Of a stretch of 64,000 nucleotides of DNA, positions 18,188 to 28,189 are shown piece by piece. The position numbers were made by a program, and so were the translations under genes. The stretch's first letter is position 1. Every line of letters starts with the position of its first letter. Source of the DNA: Sphingomonas edaphi (GTDB lineage Bacteria > Pseudomonadota > Alphaproteobacteria > Sphingomonadales > Sphingomonadaceae); NCBI RefSeq assembly GCF_003583725.1, contig NZ_QXTF01000001.1, positions 1,054,001-1,118,000 of the forward strand, written 5' to 3'. Under the pieces are notes generated by a model. That model was given only the letters and a program-made list of their open reading frames with translations. It was not told the origin of the DNA and ran no database searches.

Positions 18188-19951
18188 CTATTTGCGGTAG
18201 AGCGCGTCCAGCCGATCGCCATAGGCTTTGCCGATGACATGACGGCGGATCTTCATCGATGGCGTCAGCTGCTCATTCTCAACCGAGAATTGCTCGTCGG
18301 CCAGGATGAAGCGGCGAACCTTCTCTATGACGGACAGCTCCGCATTGACCAGGTCGACGGCTTTCGAGAGCGCCTTCTGCATGCCGTCAGGGTCTCCCTT
18401 GAAGCGCTTCATTTCCTCGGGATCGGGAACCAGCAGCGCTACCAAGTGCGGTCGGCGGTCGCCATAGACCATCGCTTGCAGAATTTCCGGCTGGAGCGTG
18501 AGCATACCCTCGACGCGCTGCGGCGACACATTGTCGCCCTTGTCGTTAACGATTAGGTCCTTCTTGCGATCGGTAATGACAATCCGGCCTTTCTCGTCGA
18601 GGTGACCGACGTCCCCGGTGGCCAACCAGCCATCCTGCAGGACGCGGCGGCTCTCATCTTCATTATGCCAATAGCCGTGCATTACATTTTCGCCGCGAAC
18701 GAGGATCTCGCCGTCGTTGGCGATGCGCACCTCGGTATTCTTGAGTGGCGGCCCGACCGTTTCCATGCGGATGCCCGCCTTGGGACGGTTGCAGCTGATG
18801 ACCGGCCCTGCCTCGGTCTGGCCATAGCCCTGCAGCATCGGCAGCCCCATCGCTTGGAAAAACAGGCCGACGTCGGGATTGAGCGGCGCGCCGCCCGACA
18901 CCATCGCCTTCATCCTACCGCCGAATTTGCGCTTGACCTTCCGGCGCAGCGTTACCGACAGGATGCCGTCCATCGGCAGGTCCCAAGGCACCGATTTGCC
19001 CGAATAGCGCTTCCCCTCGATTGAGATGGCGCGGCCCATCAAATAGGCAGGCAGGCCGCCGTCCTTTTCAACCTGTTTCATGATCTTGGCGCGGAGCATT
19101 TCGAACAGTCGCGGGACGACAACCATGATCGTCGGGCGCACTTCCTCGATGTTGGCGGCCAGTTTCTCGAGGCTTTCGGCGTAATAAATCTGCGCGCCGA
19201 GCGCGACGGGGAAGTGCTGGCCGCCGCTATGTTCATATGCATGACTGGCAGGCAGGAAGGACAGGAAGACCTCCTCGTCCCAGCCAAAGTCATTGGCGAT
19301 GACGTCGATACAGCCTTCGACATTGTGCAGGATCATTCCATGATGCTGCATCACGCCGCGCGGCGCGCCGCCGGTCCCGCTTGTGTAGATTAGGCAGGCG
19401 AGGTCGCCGCGGCCGACGTCGGCCATGCGCTTTTCAAGCGCGCCGATGTCGGTTGGACCGGACACCATTTCCGCCCAATGGTGGAATTCGGCGATGTCGG
19501 GTGACTGTCCGGTGATAATGTCGTCGATCGAGATGACGTGCCGGCAGTCGGATGAGAAGAGTACCGCGGGTAGCAGGCTCTTGGCCAGTTTCTGTGTCGA
19601 CACGATCACCGCGCTGGCGCCAGAATTGGCAAGGATATGCTGGTGGTCGCGGGTTGTGTTGGTCGTGTAGGTCGGCACCGTCACGCAACCGGCGGCCATG
19701 ATGCCGAGATCGGCGATCAGCCATTCGGGCCGGTTCTCGCTGACCAGCATCACCCGGTCGCCTGGCTTAAGCCCGATGCGCTTCAGCGCTTCGGAGAGGG
19801 ACGCCACCTGCCGTGCCGCTTCGGCATAGCTGATCGGCGTCCACGCTCCGCTTTCCTTCTTCCACAAGAACGGCTGTTCGCCCCGTTCGCGGGCGCGCGT
19901 CAGAAACATCGTCACCAGGTTGGGAAAACGCTCGAGCTGGGTCTTGGCCAC
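18188..19951 (-). CDS. Long-chain acyl-CoA synthetase (AMP-forming)
   Basis: Activates fatty acids to acyl-CoA through an acyl-adenylate. The 587 residues have the AMP-binding P-loop motif LIYTSGTGGAPRGVMQHHG, the GYGQTEAGPVIS motif, the hinge region TGDVGHLDEKGRIVITDRKK and a C-terminal catalytic Lys region (LTPSMKIRRHVI). The gene starts with GTG at 19951; an AGAAGG lies about 11 bases upstream on the minus strand, and a nearby ATG is out of frame. Substrate chain length cannot be told. It is divergent from the ggt gene. Confidence 0.92.
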   Translation of the reverse strand: MAKTQLERFPNLVTMFLTRARERGEQPFLWKKESGAWTPISYAEAARQVASLSEALKRIGLKPGDRVMLVSENRPEWLIADLGIMAAGCVTVPTYTTNTTRDHQHILANSGASAVIVSTQKLAKSLLPAVLFSSDCRHVISIDDIITGQSPDIAEFHHWAEMVSGPTDIGALEKRMADVGRGDLACLIYTSGTGGAPRGVMQHHGMILHNVEGCIDVIANDFGWDEEVFLSFLPASHAYEHSGGQHFPVALGAQIYYAESLEKLAANIEEVRPTIMVVVPRLFEMLRAKIMKQVEKDGGLPAYLMGRAISIEGKRYSGKSVPWDLPMDGILSVTLRRKVKRKFGGRMKAMVSGGAPLNPDVGLFFQAMGLPMLQGYGQTEAGPVISCNRPKAGIRMETVGPPLKNTEVRIANDGEILVRGENVMHGYWHNEDESRRVLQDGWLATGDVGHLDEKGRIVITDRKKDLIVNDKGDNVSPQRVEGMLTLQPEILQAMVYGDRRPHLVALLVPDPEEMKRFKGDPDGMQKALSKAVDLVNAELSVIEKVRRFILADEQFSVENEQLTPSMKIRRHVIGKAYGDRLDALYRK

Positions 19952-20079
19952 CCTGTTGCATCCTTCTCGTCGCCGGGCCTCTGGCGGGCACGTGAGGCGG
20001 TTCTTAGCGCATTGCAGCGCATCCGCCAGCCGCCCTCGTGCAATGGACAGGATGCAATCGCCTCGCCTAAGCCAGCGCC

Positions 20080-21786
20080 ATGCCCGTCATCCGCCTGTTC
20101 CTGCTTCCGCTCCTTCTCGTCCTTGGTTCCTGTGCGACTGTACTGCCGCCTACGGAGGCGCCCGCGAAGGAAGAGGCATTCGTCGTCGCCGCCAACCCGA
20201 TTGCTGCTCGTGCGGGAATGGAAGTCCTGGAACGTGGGGGAAGCGCAGCCGACGCGGCAGTGGCGGTCGAGGCGATGCTGTCGCTAGTTGAGCCGCAAAG
20301 CTCCGGCCTCGGCGGCGGCGGCTTCATGACCTATTTCGATGCGTCGTCCGGCAAGGTCACCATTTACGACGGACGCGAGACCGCCCCGGCACAGGCGTCG
20401 CCGTCGATGTTCCTGGACAGTACCGGCAGGCCCCTGCCCTTTGCGCAGGCCGTACTCAGCGGCCGCGCGACCGGCGTTCCCGGTGCGGTCGCGCTGCTGG
20501 CCGAGGCGCATCGCGACCATGGTAACCTGCGCTGGTCGGACCTTTTCGATGCGGCGCGACAGACGGCGGAAGACGGTTTCATCGTCAGCCCGCGTCTTGC
20601 CCGGATGATCGCTGGCGATTTCCCGCAGAACGCCGCGCCTGATGTCCGCGCCTATTTCGCGCGGGCCGGCGGTGGGCTGCTGAAGGCAGGCGATCGGCTG
20701 CGCAATCCGGCCTACGCAGCCTTCCTCGACCGCTTGGCGAGCGAGGGGCCTTCGGCGTTTTATGCCGGCAGCACCGCGGCAAAGATCATTGGCCGGACCC
20801 GCGCGGCGCCGCTGGGCGGTTCGATGACGATGGCGGATCTGGCATCCTATCGACCGATCAAACGCAATCCCGTCTGCCGCCCTTATCGCGTCTATCTGGT
20901 CTGCGCTCCGCCGCCCCCCTCGAGCGGAGTGGGCATGCTGGCCTTGTTGGGCATGCTGGAGAAAACCGACATCGCCAGGCGCGGCCCGGTGGACCCCCAA
21001 GCCTGGTTCCTGTTCGCCGAGGCAAGCCGGCTGATGTACGCTGACCGCGATCAGTTTGTCGGCGATCCTGCCTTTGTTAGGGTGCCGGTGCAGGGAATGG
21101 TCGACAGCGACTATCTTACCGAGCGCGCTCAGCTGATCGGACAGCAAGCCATGCCTGCCCCCAAGCCGGGCAACCCGGCGGGAGCGCCCGCGCTGGCAGC
21201 GGACCGCACATATGAGCCCGCGGGAACGACTCATTTCATCGTCCGAGACGGCCGCGGCAATGTGGTGTCGATGACCGCGACGGTCGAATCCATCTTCGGC
21301 GCGGGTCGGATGGTCGATGGCTTCTTCCTCAACAACCAGCTGACCGACTTCGCATTTAGCCCGGTCGATTCCGCTGGACGGCCGCAGGCCAATGCGGTCG
21401 CGCCGGGCAAGCGCCCGCGCTCATCGATGACCCCGCTTATACTGCTCGATCGTCAAGGGCACTTCGCCGGAGCGATCGGATCTGCAGGCGGTAACGCGAT
21501 TCTGGCGTATGTCGCCAAGTCGCTGGTAGCGGCAATCGACTGGGGCTTGCCGATGCAGGATGCCCTGGCAGCGCCCAACCTTGTCGCGCGCGGTAGCAAC
21601 TTCAACGGCGAGGCGACCAAGTTCGCGCCCGGTGTGCTGGAGGCGCTGGCAGCACGCGGAATGACGGTCAAACCGGGCCAGGGCGAGGATTCGGGCGTCC
21701 ACGCCGTGCTGATCCGGGACGGAAAGGTGGACGGTGGGTTCGACCCGCGCCGCGAAGGCGTAGTGCTGGTCAAGCCGCGCGGCTAG
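20080..21786 (+). CDS. ggt: Gamma-glutamyltransferase, lipoprotein-anchored
   Basis: Cleaves or transfers the gamma-glutamyl group of glutathione and related peptides. At 568 residues it is a full-length precursor that self-cleaves: the catalytic Thr is Thr383, the first Thr of AGTTHFIV, leaving a ~382-residue large subunit and a ~185-residue small subunit. The small subunit also has RPRSSMTPLILL and GSAGGNAIL substrate-binding motifs. A signal peptide ends in LVLGSC, so unlike the periplasmic E. coli enzyme this copy is probably lipid-anchored. The CTAG at 21783-21786 is shared with the convergent pyrD stop. Confidence 0.93.
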   Translation: MPVIRLFLLPLLLVLGSCATVLPPTEAPAKEEAFVVAANPIAARAGMEVLERGGSAADAAVAVEAMLSLVEPQSSGLGGGGFMTYFDASSGKVTIYDGRETAPAQASPSMFLDSTGRPLPFAQAVLSGRATGVPGAVALLAEAHRDHGNLRWSDLFDAARQTAEDGFIVSPRLARMIAGDFPQNAAPDVRAYFARAGGGLLKAGDRLRNPAYAAFLDRLASEGPSAFYAGSTAAKIIGRTRAAPLGGSMTMADLASYRPIKRNPVCRPYRVYLVCAPPPPSSGVGMLALLGMLEKTDIARRGPVDPQAWFLFAEASRLMYADRDQFVGDPAFVRVPVQGMVDSDYLTERAQLIGQQAMPAPKPGNPAGAPALAADRTYEPAGTTHFIVRDGRGNVVSMTATVESIFGAGRMVDGFFLNNQLTDFAFSPVDSAGRPQANAVAPGKRPRSSMTPLILLDRQGHFAGAIGSAGGNAILAYVAKSLVAAIDWGLPMQDALAAPNLVARGSNFNGEATKFAPGVLEALAARGMTVKPGQGEDSGVHAVLIRDGKVDGGFDPRREGVVLVKPRG

Positions 21787-22814
21787 GCCGCCCCGACGGC
21801 ATCTGACAGGCTGGTGAAGCCTTCGCGCTCCAGCCGCAAGGCCAATGCGTCCGCCATCTTCTTGGCAAGGCCTGGGCCCTCGTAGACCATCGCCGAATAA
21901 AGCTGGACCAAGCTGGCGCCCGCGCGGATGCGGGCCCAGGCATCATCGGCATTTTCGATGCCGCCTGCTGCGATCAGCGGGATCGACCCGCCCGAAGCCG
22001 CCCGGAACAGCCGTAGCTGTTCAAGGGCGAGTGCTTTAAGCGGGCGTCCGGACAATCCACCCGTTTCCGCCCGATGCCGGGACGTCAGCGGCGGCCGTGA
22101 TATAGTTGTATTGGCAACGATCAGGGCATTGACCCCGCTGTCTGCCGCGGCGCGGACGATCCGGTCATGGTCTCCACCATCCAGGTCCGGCGCGACTTTC
22201 AGGAAGATCGGGGGCCCGTCAGGCGTTCGGCTGGCTTGCACGGCCTGAAGCAGGTCGACCAATTCTCCGCCGGCTTGCAGGTTACGGAGGCCAGGCGTGT
22301 TGGGGCTGCTGATGTTGACCGTCAGATAATCGGCGACGGGGCCCATCGCCCTGACACCCCTAGCATAATCGGCGACGCGGTCGGTGCTGTCCTTATTGGC
22401 GCCAATATTGACCCCCAGGATGCCGCGACGCTCACGCTTGCGGAGACGGTCTAGCGCCCGCTCCTGACCACCATTGTTAAACCCCATGCGATTGATCACC
22501 GCGCGGTCTTCTTTCAACCTAAACAGTCGCGGACGCGGATTGCCTGCCTGGGGACGGGGTGTCAGCGTGCCTACCTCGACGAAGCCAAAGCCAAGGCCCA
22601 GCATGGCATCGGGCACCTCAGCATCCTTGTCGAATCCCGCCGCCAGCCCGACTGGCGAAGGGAAGTCGATGCCAGCTACGCGGATAGCAAGGGTCTTCGG
22701 GAAGGACGGAAGCGGCAGGGGCGGCGCCATCGACAGGGCGGCAATAGTCGCGCGGTGCGCGGTTTCCGCGTCAAGCGCAAACGCAAAGGGTCGGAGCAGC
22801 TGGTACAGGGCCAT
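21783..22814 (-). CDS. pyrD: Dihydroorotate dehydrogenase (quinone), class 2
   Basis: Membrane-associated flavoenzyme that oxidises dihydroorotate to orotate in pyrimidine synthesis, passing electrons to quinone. The 343 residues include the amphipathic N-terminal segment of class 2 enzymes (MALYQLLRPFAFALDAETAH), the GLAAGFDKDAEV and GTLTPRPQAGNPRPRLFRL motifs, NRMGFNNGG, and the catalytic Ser region NISSPNTPGLRNLQ. FMN-phosphate binding is seen in AAGGIENADDAW. Its 3' end overlaps ggt by CTAG and its 5' end is divergent from a DUF885 gene. Confidence 0.96.
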   Translation of the reverse strand: MALYQLLRPFAFALDAETAHRATIAALSMAPPLPLPSFPKTLAIRVAGIDFPSPVGLAAGFDKDAEVPDAMLGLGFGFVEVGTLTPRPQAGNPRPRLFRLKEDRAVINRMGFNNGGQERALDRLRKRERRGILGVNIGANKDSTDRVADYARGVRAMGPVADYLTVNISSPNTPGLRNLQAGGELVDLLQAVQASRTPDGPPIFLKVAPDLDGGDHDRIVRAAADSGVNALIVANTTISRPPLTSRHRAETGGLSGRPLKALALEQLRLFRAASGGSIPLIAAGGIENADDAWARIRAGASLVQLYSAMVYEGPGLAKKMADALALRLEREGFTSLSDAVGAA

Positions 22815-22921
22815 GCGCGCCGCCTTAGCGCAGACCGCACCGCCCGTTCATCGAAAAAACTTTGCCGTTGGTCGGCACGCCGCCATGGTGCGGGGGACCA
22901 ATCCCGACAGGAGCCGCCAAG

Positions 22922-24775
22922 TTGACTCGCCTCATCCTGCTTGCCTCGACCGCCCTTCTAGCCGCCTGTGCGGCGACCCAGCCCGATCCGCTGGTTGCGC
23001 CGCCGCCACCGGAAGCGACCGAATCTGCACAGGCGCCAACCCGCGATCAGGCGGCCGAGTTGAAGCAATTCTTCGGCGAATATGACAAGGCGGAGCTTGC
23101 CCAGTCGCCGCTCAGCAAAGCCTATCGCGGTATCAAGGACGGCGACTATGGCAAGTTGAACGAGTTCACCGACGCGGATTCGATCCGCAACCGCGAACTG
23201 GACCAGCGCACCGCCGACGAAATGGTCCGCCGCTTCAACCGCGCATCGTTGAGCGCCGAGGATCAGCTGAGCTACGATCTGCTGCTTTACCGCAACCAGC
23301 GTTCAGCCAGCGTCTTTCCCTATCGCCGCTATGGCTATGTGTTTGACCAGATGAACGGGGCGCAGGCGGACATTCCCGCCTTCCTCATCAACATCCACAA
23401 AGTCGAAAACGAGCAGGACGCCAAGGACTACATCAGCCGCATCCGGGCGTCGGGAACTTACATCGACCAAGCAATCGCGGAATCGCAGGAGCGCGAGAAG
23501 CTGGGCGTCCTCCCGCCGCGCTGGGTCTATCCGCAGGTTATCGAGCAATCGAAGAACTTGATCAGCGGAGCTCCGTTCACCACCGGCGCCGACAACGACG
23601 TATATGCCGACTTCAAGGCGAAGGTCGCCAAGCTGTCGATTCCGGCGGAGCGTAAGACGTCGCTTGTAGCCGAGGCGCATGACGCTTTGCTCGGGTCGAT
23701 GGGGCCTGCTTACCAGCGGCTAGTCGCCTTGCTGACCGACCAGCATAAGCGCGCAAGCTCGGATGACGGAATCTGGCGCTTCCAGAACGGCGCCGCCCAA
23801 TATCAGGCACTATTGAAATTCTACACAACGACGGACCTGACCCCGGACCAGGTGCACGATCTCGGCCTCGCGCAGGTCGCGCGCATCCACAGCGAGATGG
23901 AGGCGATCAAGGATCGCGTCGGGTTCAAGGGATCGCTGCGTCAATTTTTCGCGCACATCCGCGACGGCAAGCAATTCTATTACCCCAACACGGCAGCCGG
24001 TAAGCAGCAATATCTCGATGAATCCAAGAAGGCACAGGCACAGGTCGCAGCGCAGCTCCCGCGTTATTTCGGACGCCTGCCAAAGACCGAATTGCTCATC
24101 AAGGCGGTCGAGCCGTTCCGCGAGAAGACCGCTGGCAAGGCCTTCTACAACGATCCGCCACCCGACGGCTCGCGCCCGGGCATCTATTACGTCAACCTTT
24201 ACGACATGAAGAACATGCCTTCTGTTGAGGTTGAGGCGCTGTTCTGCCACGAGGGCATCCCCGGCCACCACTTGCAGGGTGCCTTACTGGCCGAGCTTCC
24301 GGAAGGATCAGTGCCGCCGTTCCGGCAGTTCAGCGGCTATACCGCGACCGACGAAGGCTGGGGCCTCTACGCCGAGAAGCTTTGCAAGGAGATGGGCCTT
24401 TACGAGGATCCGTACCGGGACTTCGGCCGGCTCCAACTGGAGCTTCACCGCGCGATCCGGCTAGTGGTCGACAGCGGGCTTCATCACAAGCGCTGGAGCC
24501 GCGAGCAGGCGATAAGATATGTCGAGGACAACAGCGCTGATGCGAAGGGCGGCATCGTCAAGGCGATCGAGCGCTACATCGTCTATCCCGGCCAGGCGAC
24601 GGCCTACATGGTCGGCAAGCTGAAGATCGAGGAACTGCGCGCCAAGGCCAAGGCAGAACTCGGCGCCCGATACGACGACCGCGGGTTTCACGATACCGTC
24701 CTCCTCGCAGGCTCGATGCCGCTCGAAATGCTGGAGAAGCGCCTCGAGGATTGGATCGCGACGACGAAGGGCTGA
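22922..24775 (+). CDS. DUF885-family metallopeptidase-like lipoprotein
   Basis: A 617-residue DUF885 protein. The conserved segment CHEGIPGHHLQ (HExxxGHH arrangement) with a downstream Glu in DEGWGLYAEKL suggests a zinc metallopeptidase-like site; family members have been described as peptidase-like, but the substrate here is unknown. A lipobox (TALLAAC) marks it as a lipoprotein. The chosen start is TTG at 22922, because AGGAG lies just upstream and it begins directly with MTRLILLAS; the open frame runs further back to 22862 without a signal peptide. A long prolyl/charged helical body follows. Confidence 0.85.
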   Translation: MTRLILLASTALLAACAATQPDPLVAPPPPEATESAQAPTRDQAAELKQFFGEYDKAELAQSPLSKAYRGIKDGDYGKLNEFTDADSIRNRELDQRTADEMVRRFNRASLSAEDQLSYDLLLYRNQRSASVFPYRRYGYVFDQMNGAQADIPAFLINIHKVENEQDAKDYISRIRASGTYIDQAIAESQEREKLGVLPPRWVYPQVIEQSKNLISGAPFTTGADNDVYADFKAKVAKLSIPAERKTSLVAEAHDALLGSMGPAYQRLVALLTDQHKRASSDDGIWRFQNGAAQYQALLKFYTTTDLTPDQVHDLGLAQVARIHSEMEAIKDRVGFKGSLRQFFAHIRDGKQFYYPNTAAGKQQYLDESKKAQAQVAAQLPRYFGRLPKTELLIKAVEPFREKTAGKAFYNDPPPDGSRPGIYYVNLYDMKNMPSVEVEALFCHEGIPGHHLQGALLAELPEGSVPPFRQFSGYTATDEGWGLYAEKLCKEMGLYEDPYRDFGRLQLELHRAIRLVVDSGLHHKRWSREQAIRYVEDNSADAKGGIVKAIERYIVYPGQATAYMVGKLKIEELRAKAKAELGARYDDRGFHDTVLLAGSMPLEMLEKRLEDWIATTKG

Positions 24776-24791
24776 AGGCCCACCTCGTCGG

Positions 24792-24820
24792 TTGCAATTG
24801 AGGACGCATTGCCCTAAATC
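24792..24820 (+). promoter_or_regulatory. Candidate promoter of the suf operon
   Basis: TTGCAA (24792-24797) and TAAATC (24815-24820) are 17 bases apart, which fits a sigma70-type promoter. Transcription would begin about 24827, giving a 17-base leader before the rrf2 ATG. The match to consensus is partial. Confidence 0.4.
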
Positions 24821-24836
24821 GGAGTGGAAAGCTCCG
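24820..24836. promoter_or_regulatory. Inverted repeat, possible operator of the suf regulator
   Basis: CGGAG and CTCCG (24820-24824, 24832-24836) flank a 7-base spacer, ending 7 bases before the regulator's ATG and overlapping the predicted transcription start. Its position suits autorepression by the Rrf2 protein it precedes; this is inferred from location alone. Confidence 0.35.
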
Positions 24837-24843
24837 AATAACC

Positions 24844-25245
24844 ATGCGACTCACCCATCTTGCCGACTACGCGGTCGTGATGATGACCGCGGCCGCGCGC
24901 CGCGATGCGTCCGCGCGCCTGTCCGCTACCGACCTTGCCCAGGAGACGGGTGTGCCTTTGCCAACCGCTCAAAAGCTGATGCAGCAGCTAGCGGCGCACG
25001 GTCTACTCATCGGACAACGCGGGGCGGGAGGCGGCTATGCGCTCGCCCGACCGGTCGGGGAGATCAGCTTGGCCGACATCGTTGAGGCCATCGAAGGACC
25101 GATCGTGCTGACCCAATGCGCCGACGGCGCCAACCATGAGTGCGCGCTCGACACTCATTGCCGCGTGAAACCACACATGGGGATCGTCGGTAATGCGGTG
25201 CGCGGCGCGCTTGGCGCTGTGTCATTGCAGGAGCTGGCGCGGTGA
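24844..25245 (+). CDS. Rrf2-family regulator of the SUF system
   Basis: A 133-residue winged-helix transcription factor. The helix-turn-helix is at residues ~30-60 ([20 protein letters not shown]), and a wing motif [14 protein letters not shown] follows. Three Cys in [15 protein letters not shown] (spacing C-x7-C-x5-C) are positioned like the iron-sulfur ligands of IscR-type Rrf2 proteins. The family (SUF-associated Rrf2) senses iron-sulfur status and controls the downstream operon. Its stop overlaps the sufB GTG start (GTGA), so it is translationally coupled to the operon it likely regulates. Confidence 0.9.
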   Translation: MRLTHLADYAVVMMTAAARRDASARLSATDLAQETGVPLPTAQKLMQQLAAHGLLIGQRGAGGGYALARPVGEISLADIVEAIEGPIVLTQCADGANHECALDTHCRVKPHMGIVGNAVRGALGAVSLQELAR

Positions 25246-26711
25246 ACGACCAGCTGACCAACCGGGAAGCCCGCGACGCGATCGCCAAGGAATATGAGTG
25301 GGGCTTCAGCTCCGACATCGAGCAGGAGTTCGCGCCCAAGGGCCTCGACGAGGACACGGTCCGTTTCATCTCCGCCAAAAAGGGCGAGCCGGAATGGATG
25401 CTCGATTGGCGCCTGAAGGCCTTTCATGCCTGGCTAGAGATGGAGGAGGTCGACTGGGCCAAACTCGACATTCCGGCGATCAATTACCAGGACGCCTATT
25501 ACTACGCCGCGCCCAAGAAGAAGGAGGCGCTGAAGAGCCTGGACGAGGTCGATCCGGAAATCCTCCGCGTCTATGAAAAGCTCGGCATCCCGATCGAGGA
25601 GCAGAAGGTACTCGCCGGAGTCGAGGGTGCGCGGAAAGTTGCCGTCGATGCCGTGTTCGATAGCGTGTCGGTCGCGACCACCTTCCGCGAGGAACTGAAA
25701 GCCGCAGGCGTCATCTTTCTGTCGATAAGCGAAGCCATCCGGGAATATCCCGAACTGATCCGCAAATATCTCGGCAGCGTGGTCCCGCAGCGCGACAATT
25801 ACTTCGCCTGCTTGAACAGTGCGGTTTTCAGCGACGGTACGTTTGTGCTCGTCCCGGAGGGCGTTCGCTGCCCGATGGAATTGAGTACCTATTTCCGCAT
25901 CAATGCCGAAAATACCGGCCAGTTCGAGCGCACGCTGATCGTCGCTGAAAAAGGCAGCTACGTATCCTACCTCGAAGGGTGCACCGCACCGATGCGGGAT
26001 GAGAACCAGCTACATGCCGCAGTGGTCGAAATCTACGCGCATGAGGATGCGGAGGTGAAATACTCGACCGTCCAGAACTGGTATCCTGGCGACGCGGAGG
26101 GCAAGGGCGGCATCTTCAACTTCGTCACCAAACGCGCGCTTTGTGCGGGTGCGCGCTCGAAGGTCAGCTGGACCCAGGTCGAGACCGGAAGCGCGATCAC
26201 CTGGAAGTATCCGAGCTGCATCCTGAAAGGTGAAAGCAGCGTCGGCGAATTCTATTCAGTTGCGCTGACCAACAATCGCCAGCAGGCCGACACGGGAACG
26301 AAGATGGTTCACATCGGCGCGAACAGCCGTTCGACCATCGTTAGCAAAGGTATCAGCGCAGGCCGCAGCGACAATACCTATCGCGGGCTGGTGCGCGTAC
26401 TTCCGGGCGCGGAGAATGTCCGCAACTTTACTCAGTGCGACAGCCTCTTGCTGGGCAGTGAATGCGGCGCTCACACTGTCCCGTACATCGAAGTCCGTAA
26501 TCCGACCGCGACGATCGAACATGAAGCGACCACGTCGAAGATCAGCGAGGATCAGCTGTTTTACGCCATGGCCCGCGGGCTGGACGCGGAAAGCGCGGTC
26601 GCGCTGATCGTCAACGGCTTTGCCCGCGAGGTGCTGAAGCAACTACCGATGGAATTCGCAGTCGAGGCGCAGAAGCTGCTGGGCATCAGTCTTGAAGGAA
26701 GTGTTGGTTAA
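25242..26711 (+). CDS. sufB: Fe-S cluster assembly scaffold SufB
   Basis: SufB, with SufC and SufD, forms the SufBC2D scaffold on which iron-sulfur clusters are built. The 489 residues include the N-terminal [37 protein letters not shown] and the C-terminal [16 protein letters not shown] region with a conserved Cys-His environment for cluster building. It starts with GTG at 25242 inside the regulator's stop. The next gene begins directly after its TAA. Confidence 0.96.
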   Translation: MNDQLTNREARDAIAKEYEWGFSSDIEQEFAPKGLDEDTVRFISAKKGEPEWMLDWRLKAFHAWLEMEEVDWAKLDIPAINYQDAYYYAAPKKKEALKSLDEVDPEILRVYEKLGIPIEEQKVLAGVEGARKVAVDAVFDSVSVATTFREELKAAGVIFLSISEAIREYPELIRKYLGSVVPQRDNYFACLNSAVFSDGTFVLVPEGVRCPMELSTYFRINAENTGQFERTLIVAEKGSYVSYLEGCTAPMRDENQLHAAVVEIYAHEDAEVKYSTVQNWYPGDAEGKGGIFNFVTKRALCAGARSKVSWTQVETGSAITWKYPSCILKGESSVGEFYSVALTNNRQQADTGTKMVHIGANSRSTIVSKGISAGRSDNTYRGLVRVLPGAENVRNFTQCDSLLLGSECGAHTVPYIEVRNPTATIEHEATTSKISEDQLFYAMARGLDAESAVALIVNGFAREVLKQLPMEFAVEAQKLLGISLEGSVG

Positions 26712-27455
26712 GTGCTGAAGATTGAAAACCTCCACGCAACGGTCGCCGGCAAGGCAATCCTGAACGGGCTGACACTGACCGTTCCGGCTGGCGAAATCCA
26801 TGCGATCATGGGTCCAAACGGCGCAGGCAAGTCAACGCTGGCCTACGTGCTCGGCGGGCGGCCGGGTTACGAGGTGACCGAAGGGTCGGTGACGTTCGAC
26901 GGGCGAGACCTGTTCGCAATGGAGCCGCACGAACGCGCAGCGGCGGGTATGTTTCTGGGTTTCCAGTATCCGGTCGAGATTCCCGGCGTTTCCTACCTGC
27001 AATTCCTGCGCGAGAGCCTGAACAGCCAGAAGCGTGCGAAGGGCGATGCGGAGTTTTCCGGGGCCGAGTTCATCAAGCTGGCCAAAACGCAGGCCGCGAC
27101 GTTGGGCATGGACGCGGAGATGCTGAAGCGACCGGTCAATGTTGGCTTTTCCGGCGGAGAGAAAAAGCGCGCCGAGATGGTCCAGATGGGCATCATGGAT
27201 CCCAAGCTGGCGATCCTCGACGAGACCGACAGCGGCCTCGACATCGACGCGCTAAAAGCGGTCGGCCATGGCATTAACGAGATCATGCGAGCACCTGAAA
27301 AATCGGTGCTGTTGATTACGCATTACCAGCGGCTGCTCGACTATGTCCGGCCAGACCGCGTGCATGTTCTTTCGCGGGGCAAGATTGTGCGTTCCGGCGG
27401 CCCGGAATTGGCGATGGAACTCGAACGCGAAGGATATGCGGAGGTCGCTGCGTGA
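26712..27455 (+). CDS. sufC: Fe-S assembly ATPase SufC
   Basis: An ABC-type ATPase that drives conformational changes in the SufBCD complex rather than transport. The 247 residues show Walker A GPNGAGKST, the ABC signature FSGGEKKR, Walker B LAILDETDSGLD and the switch His in LLITHYQR. There is no transmembrane partner, as expected. GTG start at 26712 immediately after the sufB TAA; the stop overlaps sufD by GTGA. Confidence 0.97.
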   Translation: MLKIENLHATVAGKAILNGLTLTVPAGEIHAIMGPNGAGKSTLAYVLGGRPGYEVTEGSVTFDGRDLFAMEPHERAAAGMFLGFQYPVEIPGVSYLQFLRESLNSQKRAKGDAEFSGAEFIKLAKTQAATLGMDAEMLKRPVNVGFSGGEKKRAEMVQMGIMDPKLAILDETDSGLDIDALKAVGHGINEIMRAPEKSVLLITHYQRLLDYVRPDRVHVLSRGKIVRSGGPELAMELEREGYAEVAA

Positions 27456-28189
27456 CGGCTCTTCCGACCCGTAAACTGGAAGCGTTTCGATACGCGGACA
27501 TTGATGCGCTGGCGTCGGTGTGGCCGTCGCTTGCGCCGCCCGTCCGGGTTGAAATTGCTGCGCAGCAAAAGCTGCAGCAAATCTGGTTGCCGAGCGGCGA
27601 CGATGTCGATGTTCGCCGGTTCGATGTTGTGTTGGAGGCGGGCGCATCGGCAAACTTTTTCGCCCTCAATACCGCATCCCGCTTCGGTCGCATTGAACTG
27701 GACGTAACGCTGCACGAAGGCGCGGAATTCGAGTTTGACGCGGCGAATATCGGTGGCGGCAATTCAACCCTCGAGGTTGTCACGACGGTGCGGCATGTCG
27801 AGCCGAACGCGACATCGCGGCAGACGGTGCGCAGCGTACTGGCCGGCAAGGCGATCGGGTCTTATCTCGGCAAGGTCGCGGTATCGCGCGGCGCGGACGG
27901 GACGGATAGCGAGCAGTCGGTCAAGGCCATGCTGCTGGCCCGCGGCGCAACCGCCAACGCCAAGCCGGAACTGGAAATTTATGCCGACGATGTGAAGTGC
28001 GCCCACGGCGCAACCGTAGGCGAATTGGACCGCGAACAGCTTTTCTACGCCGCCGCCCGCGGACTCGATCCGGCGGGCGCCCGGGCGTTGCTGCTCGAAG
28101 GCTTCGTGGGCGGTTTGTGGGACGGCATTGAAGGCGACGACCGTGGGATCGCGGACGCAGCGCGCGTCGCGCTGAAGGCGATCGCGTGA
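27452..28189 (+). CDS. sufD: Short SufD, Fe-S assembly scaffold subunit
   Basis: SufD pairs with SufB in the SufBC2D scaffold. The C-terminal motif DDVKCAHGATVGELDREQLFY, here quoted in part as KCAHGATVG, carries the His that sits at the SufB-SufD interface in E. coli. The predicted protein has 245 residues against 423 in E. coli SufD: the N-terminal region is much reduced, although the frame is intact and coupled by GTGA to both neighbours, so this looks like a short form rather than a broken gene. Confidence 0.9.
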   Translation: MTALPTRKLEAFRYADIDALASVWPSLAPPVRVEIAAQQKLQQIWLPSGDDVDVRRFDVVLEAGASANFFALNTASRFGRIELDVTLHEGAEFEFDAANIGGGNSTLEVVTTVRHVEPNATSRQTVRSVLAGKAIGSYLGKVAVSRGADGTDSEQSVKAMLLARGATANAKPELEIYADDVKCAHGATVGELDREQLFYAAARGLDPAGARALLLEGFVGGLWDGIEGDDRGIADAARVALKAIA

